Positions 8,091 through 16,249 of a stretch of 64,000 nucleotides of DNA are shown here, piece by piece. Source of the DNA: Aromatoleum diolicum (GTDB lineage Bacteria > Pseudomonadota > Gammaproteobacteria > Burkholderiales > Rhodocyclaceae); NCBI RefSeq assembly GCF_012910955.1, contig NZ_WTVQ01000006.1, positions 62,001-126,000 on the forward strand. Direction: 5' to 3'. Positions within the stretch are counted from its first letter, which is position 1. Every line of letters starts with the position of its first letter. Below the pieces are notes generated by a model. The model made no database searches, had not been told where the DNA came from, and was given only the letters and a program-made list of their open reading frames with translations. The translations under genes were made by a program, and so were the position numbers.

Positions 8091-9221
8091 ATGCCCCTCA
8101 AATACCTTCGCAGGGACAACGAGCTCAAGGATCACCGTCTGCTGGATGACCGACATTTCGGTACATCCGCCCCCTCCGTGCTTTACCAGAAGAAGCCGAT
8201 CAAGGACGCAGCCGGCACACCTATCGATGGACTGTATTCGGCCTGGGTATCCATAAACAATCCCGACCGCTTCAATGCCTGCACGACGGAAATGCTCAAG
8301 GGGGTTATTGCCGGTTTTCAACAGGCCTCCGCAGATCGCTCGGTGGTGGCGGTCGTGTTCACGGGTGTTGGCGAAAAGGCCTTCTTTACCGGCGGCAATG
8401 TTGGGGATTTCGCGGCCTACTACTCCCGCCGCCCGCAGGAGTACGGCATGTATATGGACCTCTTCAACACCATGGTCGACAACGTGCTCAACTGCCAGAA
8501 GCCGGTGATTTGCCGAGTGAATGGGGCCCGTGTCGCGGGTGGCCAAGAGGTCGGTCTCGCCTGCGATCTCACCGTCACGTCCGATCTTGCAGTCTTCGGA
8601 CAGGCGAGCCCGCGCCACGGTTCTGCCCCGCTGGGCGGAACGACCGATTTCTTGCCGTGGTTCCTGTCGATCGAAGACGCTACCTACAACTGCGTTTCGT
8701 GTGAAACCTGGAGCGCCTACAAGATGAAGGCGAAGAACCTAGTCACCAAGGTCGTACCGGTGCTCAGGAACGACGGACAATGGGTGAGGAATCCGCTGGT
8801 CCGCACCGATACCTACATCCACGACGGCGAGTTCGTCTACGGCGAACCGGTGCCGCCTGATGAGTTGAAGTCAGCAAAAGAATTGCTCGTCCGCTGCACG
8901 ACCGACTTCTCCAGGCTCGATGCCGCGGTCGATGAATTGCTCTGGAAGTTCACCAATTTATTTCCGCATTGCCTGATGAAGTCGATCGATGGCATCCGCG
9001 CCAAGAAAAAATTCTTCTGGGACCAGATGAAAACCGTCAACCGCCACTGGCTCGCGGCGAACATGAACAGCGACGCGTGGTTAGGGTTCAGCGCGATGGA
9101 CTCCAAGAAAATCACCGGCACCGACACCATCGACTTCATCAAGTACCGCCAGCTCGTCGCTCAGGGCGCAGTGTTCGACGACGCCTTTGCAGCACAGGTG
9201 TTGAGGCCCCCTAAAGCTTGA
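8091..9221 (+). CDS. oah: 6-oxocyclohex-1-ene-1-carbonyl-CoA hydrolase (ring opening)
   Basis: 376 residues of the crotonase superfamily, recognised as Oah by full-length resemblance. Features are the long N-terminus with RRDNELKDHRLL, the oxyanion-hole segments FFTGGNVGDFAAYYS and ARVAGGQEVGLACDL, PRHGSAPLGG, and the C-terminal LLWKFTNLFPHCLMKS block. Oah adds water to the ring double bond and then cleaves the C-C bond hydrolytically, giving 3-hydroxypimeloyl-CoA. In Thauera and Azoarcus it works after benzoyl-CoA reductase, Dch and Had. Here it lies between two had copies, with neither dch nor bcr/bzd genes nearby. GGAG lies 11 bp ahead of the ATG. Confidence 0.93.
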   Translation: MPLKYLRRDNELKDHRLLDDRHFGTSAPSVLYQKKPIKDAAGTPIDGLYSAWVSINNPDRFNACTTEMLKGVIAGFQQASADRSVVAVVFTGVGEKAFFTGGNVGDFAAYYSRRPQEYGMYMDLFNTMVDNVLNCQKPVICRVNGARVAGGQEVGLACDLTVTSDLAVFGQASPRHGSAPLGGTTDFLPWFLSIEDATYNCVSCETWSAYKMKAKNLVTKVVPVLRNDGQWVRNPLVRTDTYIHDGEFVYGEPVPPDELKSAKELLVRCTTDFSRLDAAVDELLWKFTNLFPHCLMKSIDGIRAKKKFFWDQMKTVNRHWLAANMNSDAWLGFSAMDSKKITGTDTIDFIKYRQLVAQGAVFDDAFAAQVLRPPKA

Positions 9222-9247
9222 GAGCTTTCATCGACAGGACCAGCCGA

Positions 9248-10315
9248 ATGATCCCGACGCACATCGATACATGGCAGATGACCCGCCCCGGGGAACTGCT
9301 TCGCACTCAAATTCCGATGCCCGAGCTTCGACCGGGCGATGCCGTGGTCAAGATCAGCGGCTGCGGAGTCTGCCACACCGATCTGTCCTACTTCTACCTG
9401 GGTGTGCCGACCATCCAGGAGCCGCCCCTCTCATTGGGCCATGAGATCAGCGGTATTGTGATCGGTGGCGAACCATCCATGATCGGCAAGGAAGTGGTCG
9501 TTCCAGCCGTGATTCCTTGCGGAGAATGCGAGCTTTGTTCAAGCGGCCGCAGCAACCGTTGTCTGTCGCAGCAGATGCCCGGCTACTCGATGGGGATCTA
9601 CGGAGGGTTCTCGAGCCATATCGTTGTCCCGGCGAAGTTCTTGTGCCCAGCCGATAACCGTGGAGATATTCCGCTGTCGCACCTTTGCGCAGTGGCGGAT
9701 GCCGTAACCACCCCGTATCAGGCGGCCCTACGTGCCAGATTGCAGCCAGGCGACCTGGCGATCGTCATCGGTGCAACGGGCGGGATTGGTTCGTTCATGA
9801 CACAGGTGGCCAAAGCAATGGGGTGTCGTGCGGTGATCGCCATCGGCCGCAACGAAGAGAAGTTGGCGAAGATTCGAAAATACGGTGCGGATTTCACGAT
9901 CAATCTCAGTGGTTTGAGCCCCAGGGACGTCAAAGACCAGCTCAGACAATTCTGCAACGATAACGGACTGTGCTCGACGCACGGGTGGAAGATCTTCGAA
10001 GCCACCGGCACGAAGGACGGACAGGATCTGGCCTTGTCGCTGCTGTCCTATACGGGCACGCTGGTGGTGCTCGGCTACGGCACGGACAAGACGACCTACA
10101 TGTTGTCCCGCCTGATGGCGTTCGATGCCGAAATCATCGGCACGTGGGGCTGCCCTCCGGAAAAGTACCCGGAAGTACTCGAAATGTGCATTGACGGACG
10201 GGTTTCGCTGGAACCCTTCGTCGAAGAACGACCGATGAGCGAAATCGCTCAAGTCTTCGAGCAGGCGCATCGCGGAGACCTTAGAAGGCGAGTCATTCTT
10301 ACTCCAGACTTCTAG
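9248..10315 (+). CDS. had: 6-hydroxycyclohex-1-ene-1-carbonyl-CoA dehydrogenase, copy 2
   Basis: 355 residues, colinear and highly similar to copy 1 at 4408, without length difference. Zinc ligands (GCGVCHTDL, GHE, CGECELC) and the nucleotide fold (GATGGIGSF) are intact, so both copies should be active zinc dehydrogenases. Differences cluster around the middle of the coenzyme domain and in the residues after the first zinc site (YFYL for YFYM). Start taken at ATG 9248 by comparison with the family N-terminus MIPTHIDTWQM. The duplicate may oxidise the other stereoisomer or a substituted analogue, or may be a recent duplication under relaxed selection; sequence alone does not decide. Confidence 0.88.
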   Translation: MIPTHIDTWQMTRPGELLRTQIPMPELRPGDAVVKISGCGVCHTDLSYFYLGVPTIQEPPLSLGHEISGIVIGGEPSMIGKEVVVPAVIPCGECELCSSGRSNRCLSQQMPGYSMGIYGGFSSHIVVPAKFLCPADNRGDIPLSHLCAVADAVTTPYQAALRARLQPGDLAIVIGATGGIGSFMTQVAKAMGCRAVIAIGRNEEKLAKIRKYGADFTINLSGLSPRDVKDQLRQFCNDNGLCSTHGWKIFEATGTKDGQDLALSLLSYTGTLVVLGYGTDKTTYMLSRLMAFDAEIIGTWGCPPEKYPEVLEMCIDGRVSLEPFVEERPMSEIAQVFEQAHRGDLRRRVILTPDF

Positions 10316-10409
10316 GCCATGGGGTCGCGGTCGGTGGCCAGAAGTCCCCCTCTGCACTTGTTCTCGCCCTTGTCGGCTGATGACCATGGCACAAGCAAAG
10401 GAGAGAGTC

Positions 10410-10802
10410 ATGCAATTTCTGCAGCCGCCCGGCTGGCAACGCCCCAAGGGCTATTCGAACGGGATCGTCGCCAACGGCCGGATGGTTTTCGTGGCGGGGC
10501 AAGTCGGATGGGATGAACGGGAGCAGTTCCGCACCGATGACCTCGTCGGCCAAGTGCGCCAGGCGCTCACTAACGTTGTCGCGATTCTAGCCGAGGCCCA
10601 CGCGCACCCGACCAACATCGTTCGCATGAACTGGTACCTCGCCGACGGCGCGGAATACAACGCACGGCTAACCGAGATTGGTGCGGTCTATCGAGAGCTG
10701 ATCGGCCGACACTTCCCCGCGATGACTGCAGTGCAGGTCGCTGGGTTCGTGGAAAAGGGCGCGAAGGTCGAGATCGAAGTTACTGCGGTTCTGCCCGCGT
10801 GA
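10410..10802 (+). CDS. RidA/YjgF-family protein with non-canonical active site
   Basis: 130 residues from ATG 10410, chosen because AAAGGAG (10397-10403) lies 6 bp upstream; in-frame ATGs at 10380 and 10386 have no such site. Fold markers are SNG, VAGQVGWD, QVRQALTNVVAIL and the C-terminal VEIEVTAVLP. Enzymatic RidA proteins hydrolyse imines and enamines and have an arginine in a PAR-[ST]-x-V block. Here that block is FPAMTAVQV, with Met in place of Arg, so it should not act on 2-aminoacrylate-type carboxylates. A role on a CoA-bound enamine, imine or enol in this operon is possible (inference). Confidence 0.8.
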   Translation: MQFLQPPGWQRPKGYSNGIVANGRMVFVAGQVGWDEREQFRTDDLVGQVRQALTNVVAILAEAHAHPTNIVRMNWYLADGAEYNARLTEIGAVYRELIGRHFPAMTAVQVAGFVEKGAKVEIEVTAVLPA

Positions 10803-10837
10803 CTTCGTAGTGTGAACCAGAGGAGGACGGCAGGGCG

Positions 10838-11224
10838 ATGAACGATCGCATTCTCGACTGCACTGCGTGGAAGGCGATGCTCGACCGCGAGGGGCTAAGC
10901 GCAGCGGAGGCATCGATCGGGGTGTTGACGAAGGACGATTTCGCTGCACGTCGCGGCAGTTTGCTCGTCTGGCGGGGAACCGACGACGGCGCAAGCGTTT
11001 CGCTGCGCGCCTATTCTGGAACGTTCGATCCAGACCTTGCGATATTGCTCGTCATCGAACTCGAAGCGCTGCACGAACTTGTCGCAAACGGGCTTGTACG
11101 GGCTCCCCAGTTGGCGCGCAGTGGACGGCTGCATCCCTACATGTTGATGTCACTCGACAACTTAGAGGATGCAGGCCTGTCCGATCTAGTCGAGGCTTTT
11201 GGGCTCGTGTTTCCCCGGCACTAA
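10838..11224 (+). CDS. small protein of unknown function (paralogue of 7450-7857)
   Basis: 128 residues, no known domain; GAGGAGG about 10 bp upstream of the ATG. It resembles the product of 7450-7857 in length, predicted helical content and several aligned blocks (LLVWRG...GASV, FDPDLAILLVIELEAL, DLVEAFGLVF). Having two members of the same small family in one operon, each downstream of a different enzyme set, suggests that both serve the same kind of task. Cytoplasmic, soluble, with acidic and leucine-rich helices. Confidence 0.65.
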   Translation: MNDRILDCTAWKAMLDREGLSAAEASIGVLTKDDFAARRGSLLVWRGTDDGASVSLRAYSGTFDPDLAILLVIELEALHELVANGLVRAPQLARSGRLHPYMLMSLDNLEDAGLSDLVEAFGLVFPRH

Positions 11225-11365
11225 ACCGAGTTTCGTCGGCGACCATCGGGATCCAGCCGCGGTCGCACATTGGCACTCAATCCGACCTGGCCGGAGGCCC
11301 TTCTATGCCTGCAATTTGGGATTTAACACCACTGCGTCGCTAGCGCAGAACTTTGAGGAGACAAC

Positions 11366-12661
11366 ATGAAGGCAACAATGATTGATCGAAACATGTCGTG
11401 GGTAAAAAAGGGGATCGGCGCTGTACTAATTGCCCAAGCATTTACGACCACTCCACTGCTTGCTGCGACTTCGGATGATGAGATTCGAGAGTTGCGGGCA
11501 ATGATCGAAAAGCTGCAGAAGAAACTCGAAGGAATCGAGGAGTCCCAGAAAAAATCCACGACACCGGCTACCGCGCCGGCAGCGGCAGGAAATCTCTTGC
11601 CGCAAGGGCTCACCATCTATGGCGCGCTCGATAGCGGCGTCGAGCATGTTACCAATGTAGGCATGTCGAAAGAGAATGTCAGCCGGATCCCCTCCACCAC
11701 CGGGACCGGTCCTAGCGTGATTGGCCTCGACTTCAAGCGGAACGTGACCGCATCCATCTCGGCAGTCGGAAAGGCCGAAATGGGCCTCTTGCTTGATACC
11801 GGTTCCTCCGGACAAGGGGGGCGACTGTTTGGCAGGCAACTCTTCGTGGGATTGGACACGCCCGTTGGGAGCCTGACGTTTGGCCGTCAGTATTCGATGC
11901 TGTTCTATAGCCTACACGGCTCCGACATCCTTGGGCCTAACATCTATGGCCTTGCGTCCATCGACGCATACATTCCCAATGCCCGCGCCGACAATGCGGT
12001 CGTGTGGCGCGCAAAATTCGACAAGCTCTCGCTCGGTGCGCACTACTCCTTCGGGCGCGACACGGTCAATAACACCGTCCCAGCATCGGGCTCATGTGCT
12101 GGTGAAGATGCGACCGATACCAATCGCTGCCGCAGTTGGTCTGCCATGGCCAAATACGATCAGCCGAAGTACGGGTTCGCGATTGCAATCGACCAACTGC
12201 ATGGAGGAACCGGCGCCCAGGCAAGCTTCCTGAACGGAGCGCCCCCGATCGCCATGATCTCGGCCAGTGACAAGGACCGTCGGGTGACGGCGAACGGTTA
12301 CGTGCGCTTTGGGGCGCTGAAATTGGGAGCCGGCCGACTGTCGCGCAAGGTCGATACTGCGACAACCAACGTCAAGCAGGATACGACGTGGCTGGAAGGT
12401 GAATACGCCATCACACCGCAATGGATCGTCGATGGCGGCATCTTCCATGTTTCGAACGAAGATCAGGATCGCAAGGCCAACCTGTACTCGATCCGCGGCA
12501 CTTACAAGTTTGATGATCAATTGAGTACCTATCTGACGCTTGGGTATATCGACAACAGCTCCAAGGCAGCATACGGCGTCTCGGGTGGCGGAGCGGGCGT
12601 CGCCCCCATTGCCGGGAGCTCGCAGTTGGGCGCCATGGCCGGGGTCCGTTATCGATTCTGA
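11366..12661 (+). CDS. outer-membrane porin, Gram-negative type, probably for aromatic acid uptake
   Basis: 431 residues with GAGGAGACAAC before the ATG. A signal peptide ends near LLAA (about residue 32). It is followed by a short charged coiled-coil segment (EIRELRAMIEKLQKKLEGI), then a 16-strand-like beta-barrel beginning with LTIYGALDSGVEHV. The protein ends in phenylalanine after VRYRF, as outer-membrane barrels do. Betaproteobacterial porins of this type form trimeric channels. It is the last gene of the plus-strand operon, 141 bp after the small unknown gene, and so is likely induced together with the pathway. Confidence 0.85.
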   Translation: MKATMIDRNMSWVKKGIGAVLIAQAFTTTPLLAATSDDEIRELRAMIEKLQKKLEGIEESQKKSTTPATAPAAAGNLLPQGLTIYGALDSGVEHVTNVGMSKENVSRIPSTTGTGPSVIGLDFKRNVTASISAVGKAEMGLLLDTGSSGQGGRLFGRQLFVGLDTPVGSLTFGRQYSMLFYSLHGSDILGPNIYGLASIDAYIPNARADNAVVWRAKFDKLSLGAHYSFGRDTVNNTVPASGSCAGEDATDTNRCRSWSAMAKYDQPKYGFAIAIDQLHGGTGAQASFLNGAPPIAMISASDKDRRVTANGYVRFGALKLGAGRLSRKVDTATTNVKQDTTWLEGEYAITPQWIVDGGIFHVSNEDQDRKANLYSIRGTYKFDDQLSTYLTLGYIDNSSKAAYGVSGGGAGVAPIAGSSQLGAMAGVRYRF

Positions 12662-12721
12662 TTTCTGATGTAGTAGCTTGCACGATTTAACGACTGCAGG
12701 CTGAGCGAATGTCGACGGGTA

Positions 12722-12760
12722 TCGTCATGGTTGAAACCAGAAAAGGGGGCGCCATGACGA
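12722..12760. repeat. 9-bp inverted repeat downstream of the porin gene
   Basis: TCGTCATGG at 12722-12730 and CCATGACGA at 12752-12760 are perfect inverted copies separated by 21 bp. No T-run follows on either strand, so it is not a clear terminator. It may be an mRNA-end hairpin or the residue of an element end. Confidence 0.4.
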
Positions 12761-12898
12761 ACCAACACAAATCGATTGCGCCACGCTGGTTTTACTGAAC
12801 GGACCCAAATCGAAGAACGAACAATGTAGCTACCGGAACTGTCCGGAGAATCGGGCTCCTTCCATGGCCAGGACGGTACGGAAAGCAGTTCAAAGGGA

Positions 12899-13117
12899 AT
12901 GTCGGTCGTTGCTAGGGAACTGCTTCGACGTCAGGCACTGACACTGCGCCGCGCGACGGTGCTGACTTGGACCAAGATTGCCAAGGTGTGCGGCGTGTCG
13001 ATCTCGACGGTGATGAAATGGTCACGGTGGTTAGCCGGCCAAGGTAAAGAGACCTTCGTGCCGAGAGGTCGCGGAAGCATGCACGGTTCGGGGCGTACGC
13101 TTACCTTTTCGCAATAG
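12899..13117 (+). pseudogene. degenerate transposase-like N-terminus (IS630-like helix-turn-helix)
   Basis: A 72-codon reading frame encodes a basic helix-turn-helix (WTKIAKVCGVSISTVMKWSRW) followed by a Gly/Arg-rich linker. This is the arrangement at the start of IS630-family transposases. A TAG ends it, but the same frame continues with LKLRETILESV, which is also transposase-like, before decaying. No catalytic DDE domain is present. It sits at the boundary between the aromatic operon and the ped-like genes. Assignment from pattern only. Confidence 0.4.
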
Positions 13118-13187
13118 CTGAAGCTGCGCGAGACGATCCTCGAGAGTGTCTCTATTCCACTTCGTGCGACTACCATTCGATTGGCTG

Positions 13188-13997
13188 CTAGGCCACGGGT
13201 CCAGTACGCTTCAACATCCCCCGCTGCGGGTCATACCCGTGGACGGCAACCATGAAGAAGGCAATCAACGACACGACGACGATCCCGGTCGAAGCGGCGG
13301 CAAATTGACCATAAAGTGCGAAGCGGATCGCCTCCACCGCATGGGTGAAGGGGTTCCAACGGGCGATCTGGAAGACAATGGTGGCACCGGACTCCTCGAG
13401 CTTCCACAGCGGATACAGTGCCGGCGAGATGAAGAACATCGGGAAGATGACAAAATTCATCGTCCCGGCGAAGTTTTCGAGCTGCCGAACCTGGACCGAC
13501 AGCAGCAGGCCGAGCGCGCCGAGCATCATGCCGGCAAGCACGATTACCGGCAGCGCATACAGCCATCCGGACCAGGGAACCGCGACGCCAAACAGCACCG
13601 CAACCACCAGGAAGACATAAGTCTGCAGCACGGAGAGCAGCGTTCCGGCAAGCAGCTTGGCAAACAGCAAGTACGCGCGCGGCAACGGCGCGGTGAGCAG
13701 CAGCCGCATCATGCCCATTTCTCGGTCATACACCATTGCGAGCGAGGACTGCATGCCGTTGAAGAGGAGCACCATTCCCAGCAGCCCGGGTACGATATAT
13801 TCCTGGTAGGGGATGTAAGACTCGTACGGCGGGATGATCGAAACACCAAACACGTTCTGGAAGCCGGCAGCAAAGACCACGAGCCACAGCAACGGACGCA
13901 CGAGCGCAGAAGCGAAGCGACCACCTTGGCGGACGAACTTGACCACTTCACGACCGGTGATGGCCTGCAGCGCAAGCCAGGCATGGGGCAGTCTCAT
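13188..13997 (-). CDS. pedC: ABC-2 type permease of the PedC/LutF kind
   Basis: 269 residues with six hydrophobic segments and the ABC-2 layout (long cytoplasmic N-terminus, conserved VPGLLGMVLLFNGM, PLPRAYLLFAKLLAGTLL). Such permeases pair with an ATPase, here the product of 16250-17065. The set permease, binding protein, beta-propeller, ATPase is the PedA1A2BC/Lut set. That set is known from Pseudomonas putida and Methylobacterium to be needed for growth with lanthanide-dependent PQQ dehydrogenases. It is last in the minus-strand unit and starts 21 bp after the binding-protein gene. The transported species is inferred from family context. Confidence 0.75.
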   Translation of the reverse strand: MRLPHAWLALQAITGREVVKFVRQGGRFASALVRPLLWLVVFAAGFQNVFGVSIIPPYESYIPYQEYIVPGLLGMVLLFNGMQSSLAMVYDREMGMMRLLLTAPLPRAYLLFAKLLAGTLLSVLQTYVFLVVAVLFGVAVPWSGWLYALPVIVLAGMMLGALGLLLSVQVRQLENFAGTMNFVIFPMFFISPALYPLWKLEESGATIVFQIARWNPFTHAVEAIRFALYGQFAAASTGIVVVSLIAFFMVAVHGYDPQRGMLKRTGPVA

Positions 13998-14018
13998 CGA
14001 AGTTCCTGAAGTCAGATC

Positions 14019-15224
14019 TCAGAGGGCGCAGCTACTGTCGCGCCGGTCGAAACCGAGCGTGTCCATGTTGTTCGTTGGATGCAAGAAGCCATCTATTGGT
14101 GCGCGCTCAAACACAGCGTTGTGGGTCGCAAGCAGGATCGGCTGGCGTAGTTGATTGTCCCAAGGGCGGAAGCCGAGTCGATTGCCTTTGAAGCCATCAA
14201 TCGTGACGTCCCCCTCCTTGAGGTACTTCACGACCGCCGGGAAGTCGGCGTTTTGCGTGCGCACGACACTCTCGACAACCGACTTCACGGCGATCCACGC
14301 CGCCCAGTCGGAATCGGCCATCCGCCGCCCGGCCTGCTTCTCCATGCGTGAGTTGAGCTGTGGCGCGCCATTACGTTCCCAGGCCCAGTGCCACGCTACG
14401 GCCACGAGGCCATCGGCTCCGGCGACCGGACGGGGACGCACGGTACGGTACGGGACGCTGCGCGCGAACTCGCCATCACTGTCGGCGACGAAGACCACGT
14501 CATGGTCACTCCCGGCGGTGAGCAGTGCGACGTTACCCTGGTCGCGCTGGCGCGGATCGTTGCTTAGCACGAAGGGCTTCTTCTCGACGATCTTCACGCC
14601 GAAGCGCTTGGCCGAGCGCTCGAAGGCTTCGGCGATCAAGTGATCGTCCGGCAGTGGGCCTTCGAGCATCAACACTGAGCGCCATTTGCGCGACACAAGG
14701 TACTGCACGAGTGCGTCGGCAGTCATCGCGTGGTTCGGTAAAGTGTGCAGCAGGTTGGGTTGGCATTGCGTCTGGCGCAGGGCGTCGTCCGCGGCCGAGA
14801 CGTTGAAGAGCAACAAATCGCGGCTGCGAACGGCGCGCGCGAGTTCAGCGACGACCGCCGCCGGGGCGTCGACGAGGAAGTAGCGCACGCCCTGGCCATG
14901 GAGGCGCTCGACGGCCGCGATCAGCGGCTTCGCGTCGGCGCCGGTGACGCGTTCAAGCGTGAAGTCGACGCCCACCGCCTTGCCTACGAACTGCGCCTCG
15001 CGGATCGCCACTTCCGCGCCGGCGTGAGGACGCCCGAGCGGCTGGGCAAGAGCCCGGCGCGCGAGACGAGTCTCCTCGTAGCGCGGATCGCCGTCGATTT
15101 CGAGGTGCACGATGCGGACGGTCCCCGCCCCTGCTGCGGCGGCAGGAAGCAACGCGGCCAATCCGCCGAGAACGGCCAACAGCCGCATGACACGCCCGAG
15201 CGGATGGCGGAGCGAAATTTCCAC
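14019..15224 (-). CDS. pedA1: periplasmic binding protein of the PQQ-dehydrogenase-linked ABC system (PedA1/LutA-like)
   Basis: 401 residues. The signal peptide (hydrophobic LLAVLGGLAALLPAAAAGAG) is followed by a type-I periplasmic-binding fold with VRIVHLEIDGDPRYEETR, VRYFLVDAPA, NALMT-like DALVQYL and VLMLEGPLPDDHL. It resembles the binding component annotated in quinoprotein alcohol dehydrogenase loci (TIGR03863 kind, from memory). It lies 9 bp after the beta-propeller gene and should deliver ligand to the ABC-2 transporter. No metal-binding motif is obvious. Confidence 0.75.
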   Translation of the reverse strand: MEISLRHPLGRVMRLLAVLGGLAALLPAAAAGAGTVRIVHLEIDGDPRYEETRLARRALAQPLGRPHAGAEVAIREAQFVGKAVGVDFTLERVTGADAKPLIAAVERLHGQGVRYFLVDAPAAVVAELARAVRSRDLLLFNVSAADDALRQTQCQPNLLHTLPNHAMTADALVQYLVSRKWRSVLMLEGPLPDDHLIAEAFERSAKRFGVKIVEKKPFVLSNDPRQRDQGNVALLTAGSDHDVVFVADSDGEFARSVPYRTVRPRPVAGADGLVAVAWHWAWERNGAPQLNSRMEKQAGRRMADSDWAAWIAVKSVVESVVRTQNADFPAVVKYLKEGDVTIDGFKGNRLGFRPWDNQLRQPILLATHNAVFERAPIDGFLHPTNNMDTLGFDRRDSSCAL

Positions 15225-15233
15225 GATGCATCC

Positions 15234-16211
15234 TTAATCGTCGATCACGACCGAATGCGGTACGCGCCCGACATGGACCGAGCGCAACACCTTGCGGCTT
15301 CGCGTGTCGATGATGGAGAGGTCGTCCGAGAGACCATTGACGACATAGAGCTGACTTTCATCACGATTGAGCGCCACCCCCCAGGCGCGCTTGCCGACGA
15401 GGAGGTAGTCCTGCACTTCGCGACTCGCGACGTCGACGACGGCGACATGGTTCGCGCGCCCGAGCGTCACATAGGCGGTCTTGCCATCGCGAGTCATCGT
15501 GATGCCGACCGGCGTCACGTCGTCTGGACGGAAGCCCTTCGGCTTGAAATCGACGTTGCCCTTCACGGCGTTGCGCCCGGCATCGATGATCGAGACGCGT
15601 GCGCCCATCTCGTTGCTGACCCACACTTCGCTGCCGTCCGGCGTGATCGCGAAGCGCCGCGGGCGGTTGCCGACAATAACGTTGGCAACGATATTGTTGG
15701 TTGCCGTATCGACGACGTGCACCATGTTGGCGACTTCGGAGGTAACGTAAACGCGTTTGCCGTCGGGGCTCACGCGCACGCCTTCCGGCTCCTCGCCGAC
15801 TTCGACGCGGGCGACTGCCTTGCTCGACGCAACGTCGATCACGGAGAGCTGGGCCCCCTCCTCGTTCGACACGTATAGGCGTTTGCCATCGGCGGACAGA
15901 TCGAACATCTCGGGATCCTCGCCCACCGGAATGCTGCGCGTGACCTTGAGGTGCGCGATGTCGATGACGTCCACTCGATTATTCTTGCTCGAGACGACAT
16001 AGAGCAGCATCCGGTCCGGACTGAGACGCATGTCGCGCGGCCGGTGGCCAGTCGGAATGGTTTTCACGACCCGCCAGGTCTTGCCGTCAAGTACAGTCAC
16101 GGCGTTGTCGTTCTCGCTGCTGACAAAAACGTAGCCGGTGTCCTTCGCGCCGGCGGCGCCTGCAGCAAGGGCCAGCACGAATGCGGCGGTCGTCATCTTG
16201 GTACGAGTCAT
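15234..16211 (-). CDS. pedA2: exported YVTN beta-propeller protein (PedA2/LutB-like)
   Basis: 325 residues from ATG 16211, where a signal peptide (TAAFVLALAAGAAGA) begins; longer readings are Arg-rich nonsense. Seven-blade propeller made of repeats such as VFVSSENDNAVTVLD, LYVVSSKNNRVDVID, LYVSNEEGAQLSVID, VYVTSEVANMVHVVD and VWVSNEMGARVSIID. This is the PQQ-linked ABC-repeat family found next to quinoprotein dehydrogenases. It acts in the periplasm, perhaps as a binding or scaffold protein of the transporter. It lies between the ATPase and binding-protein genes. Confidence 0.8.
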   Translation of the reverse strand: MTRTKMTTAAFVLALAAGAAGAKDTGYVFVSSENDNAVTVLDGKTWRVVKTIPTGHRPRDMRLSPDRMLLYVVSSKNNRVDVIDIAHLKVTRSIPVGEDPEMFDLSADGKRLYVSNEEGAQLSVIDVASSKAVARVEVGEEPEGVRVSPDGKRVYVTSEVANMVHVVDTATNNIVANVIVGNRPRRFAITPDGSEVWVSNEMGARVSIIDAGRNAVKGNVDFKPKGFRPDDVTPVGITMTRDGKTAYVTLGRANHVAVVDVASREVQDYLLVGKRAWGVALNRDESQLYVVNGLSDDLSIIDTRSRKVLRSVHVGRVPHSVVIDD

Positions 16212-16249
16212 GGGGGGGCTCCGATATTTCTTCTTCGGTTCACGGCGTT

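Larger units (their letters stand above)
12662..13187. other. intergenic region without an intact gene
   Basis: Apart from the inverted repeat at 12722-12760 and the transposase-like remnant at 12899-13117, nothing convincing is seen. The flanking genes converge here (porin on plus, pedC-like gene on minus). Confidence 0.6.
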
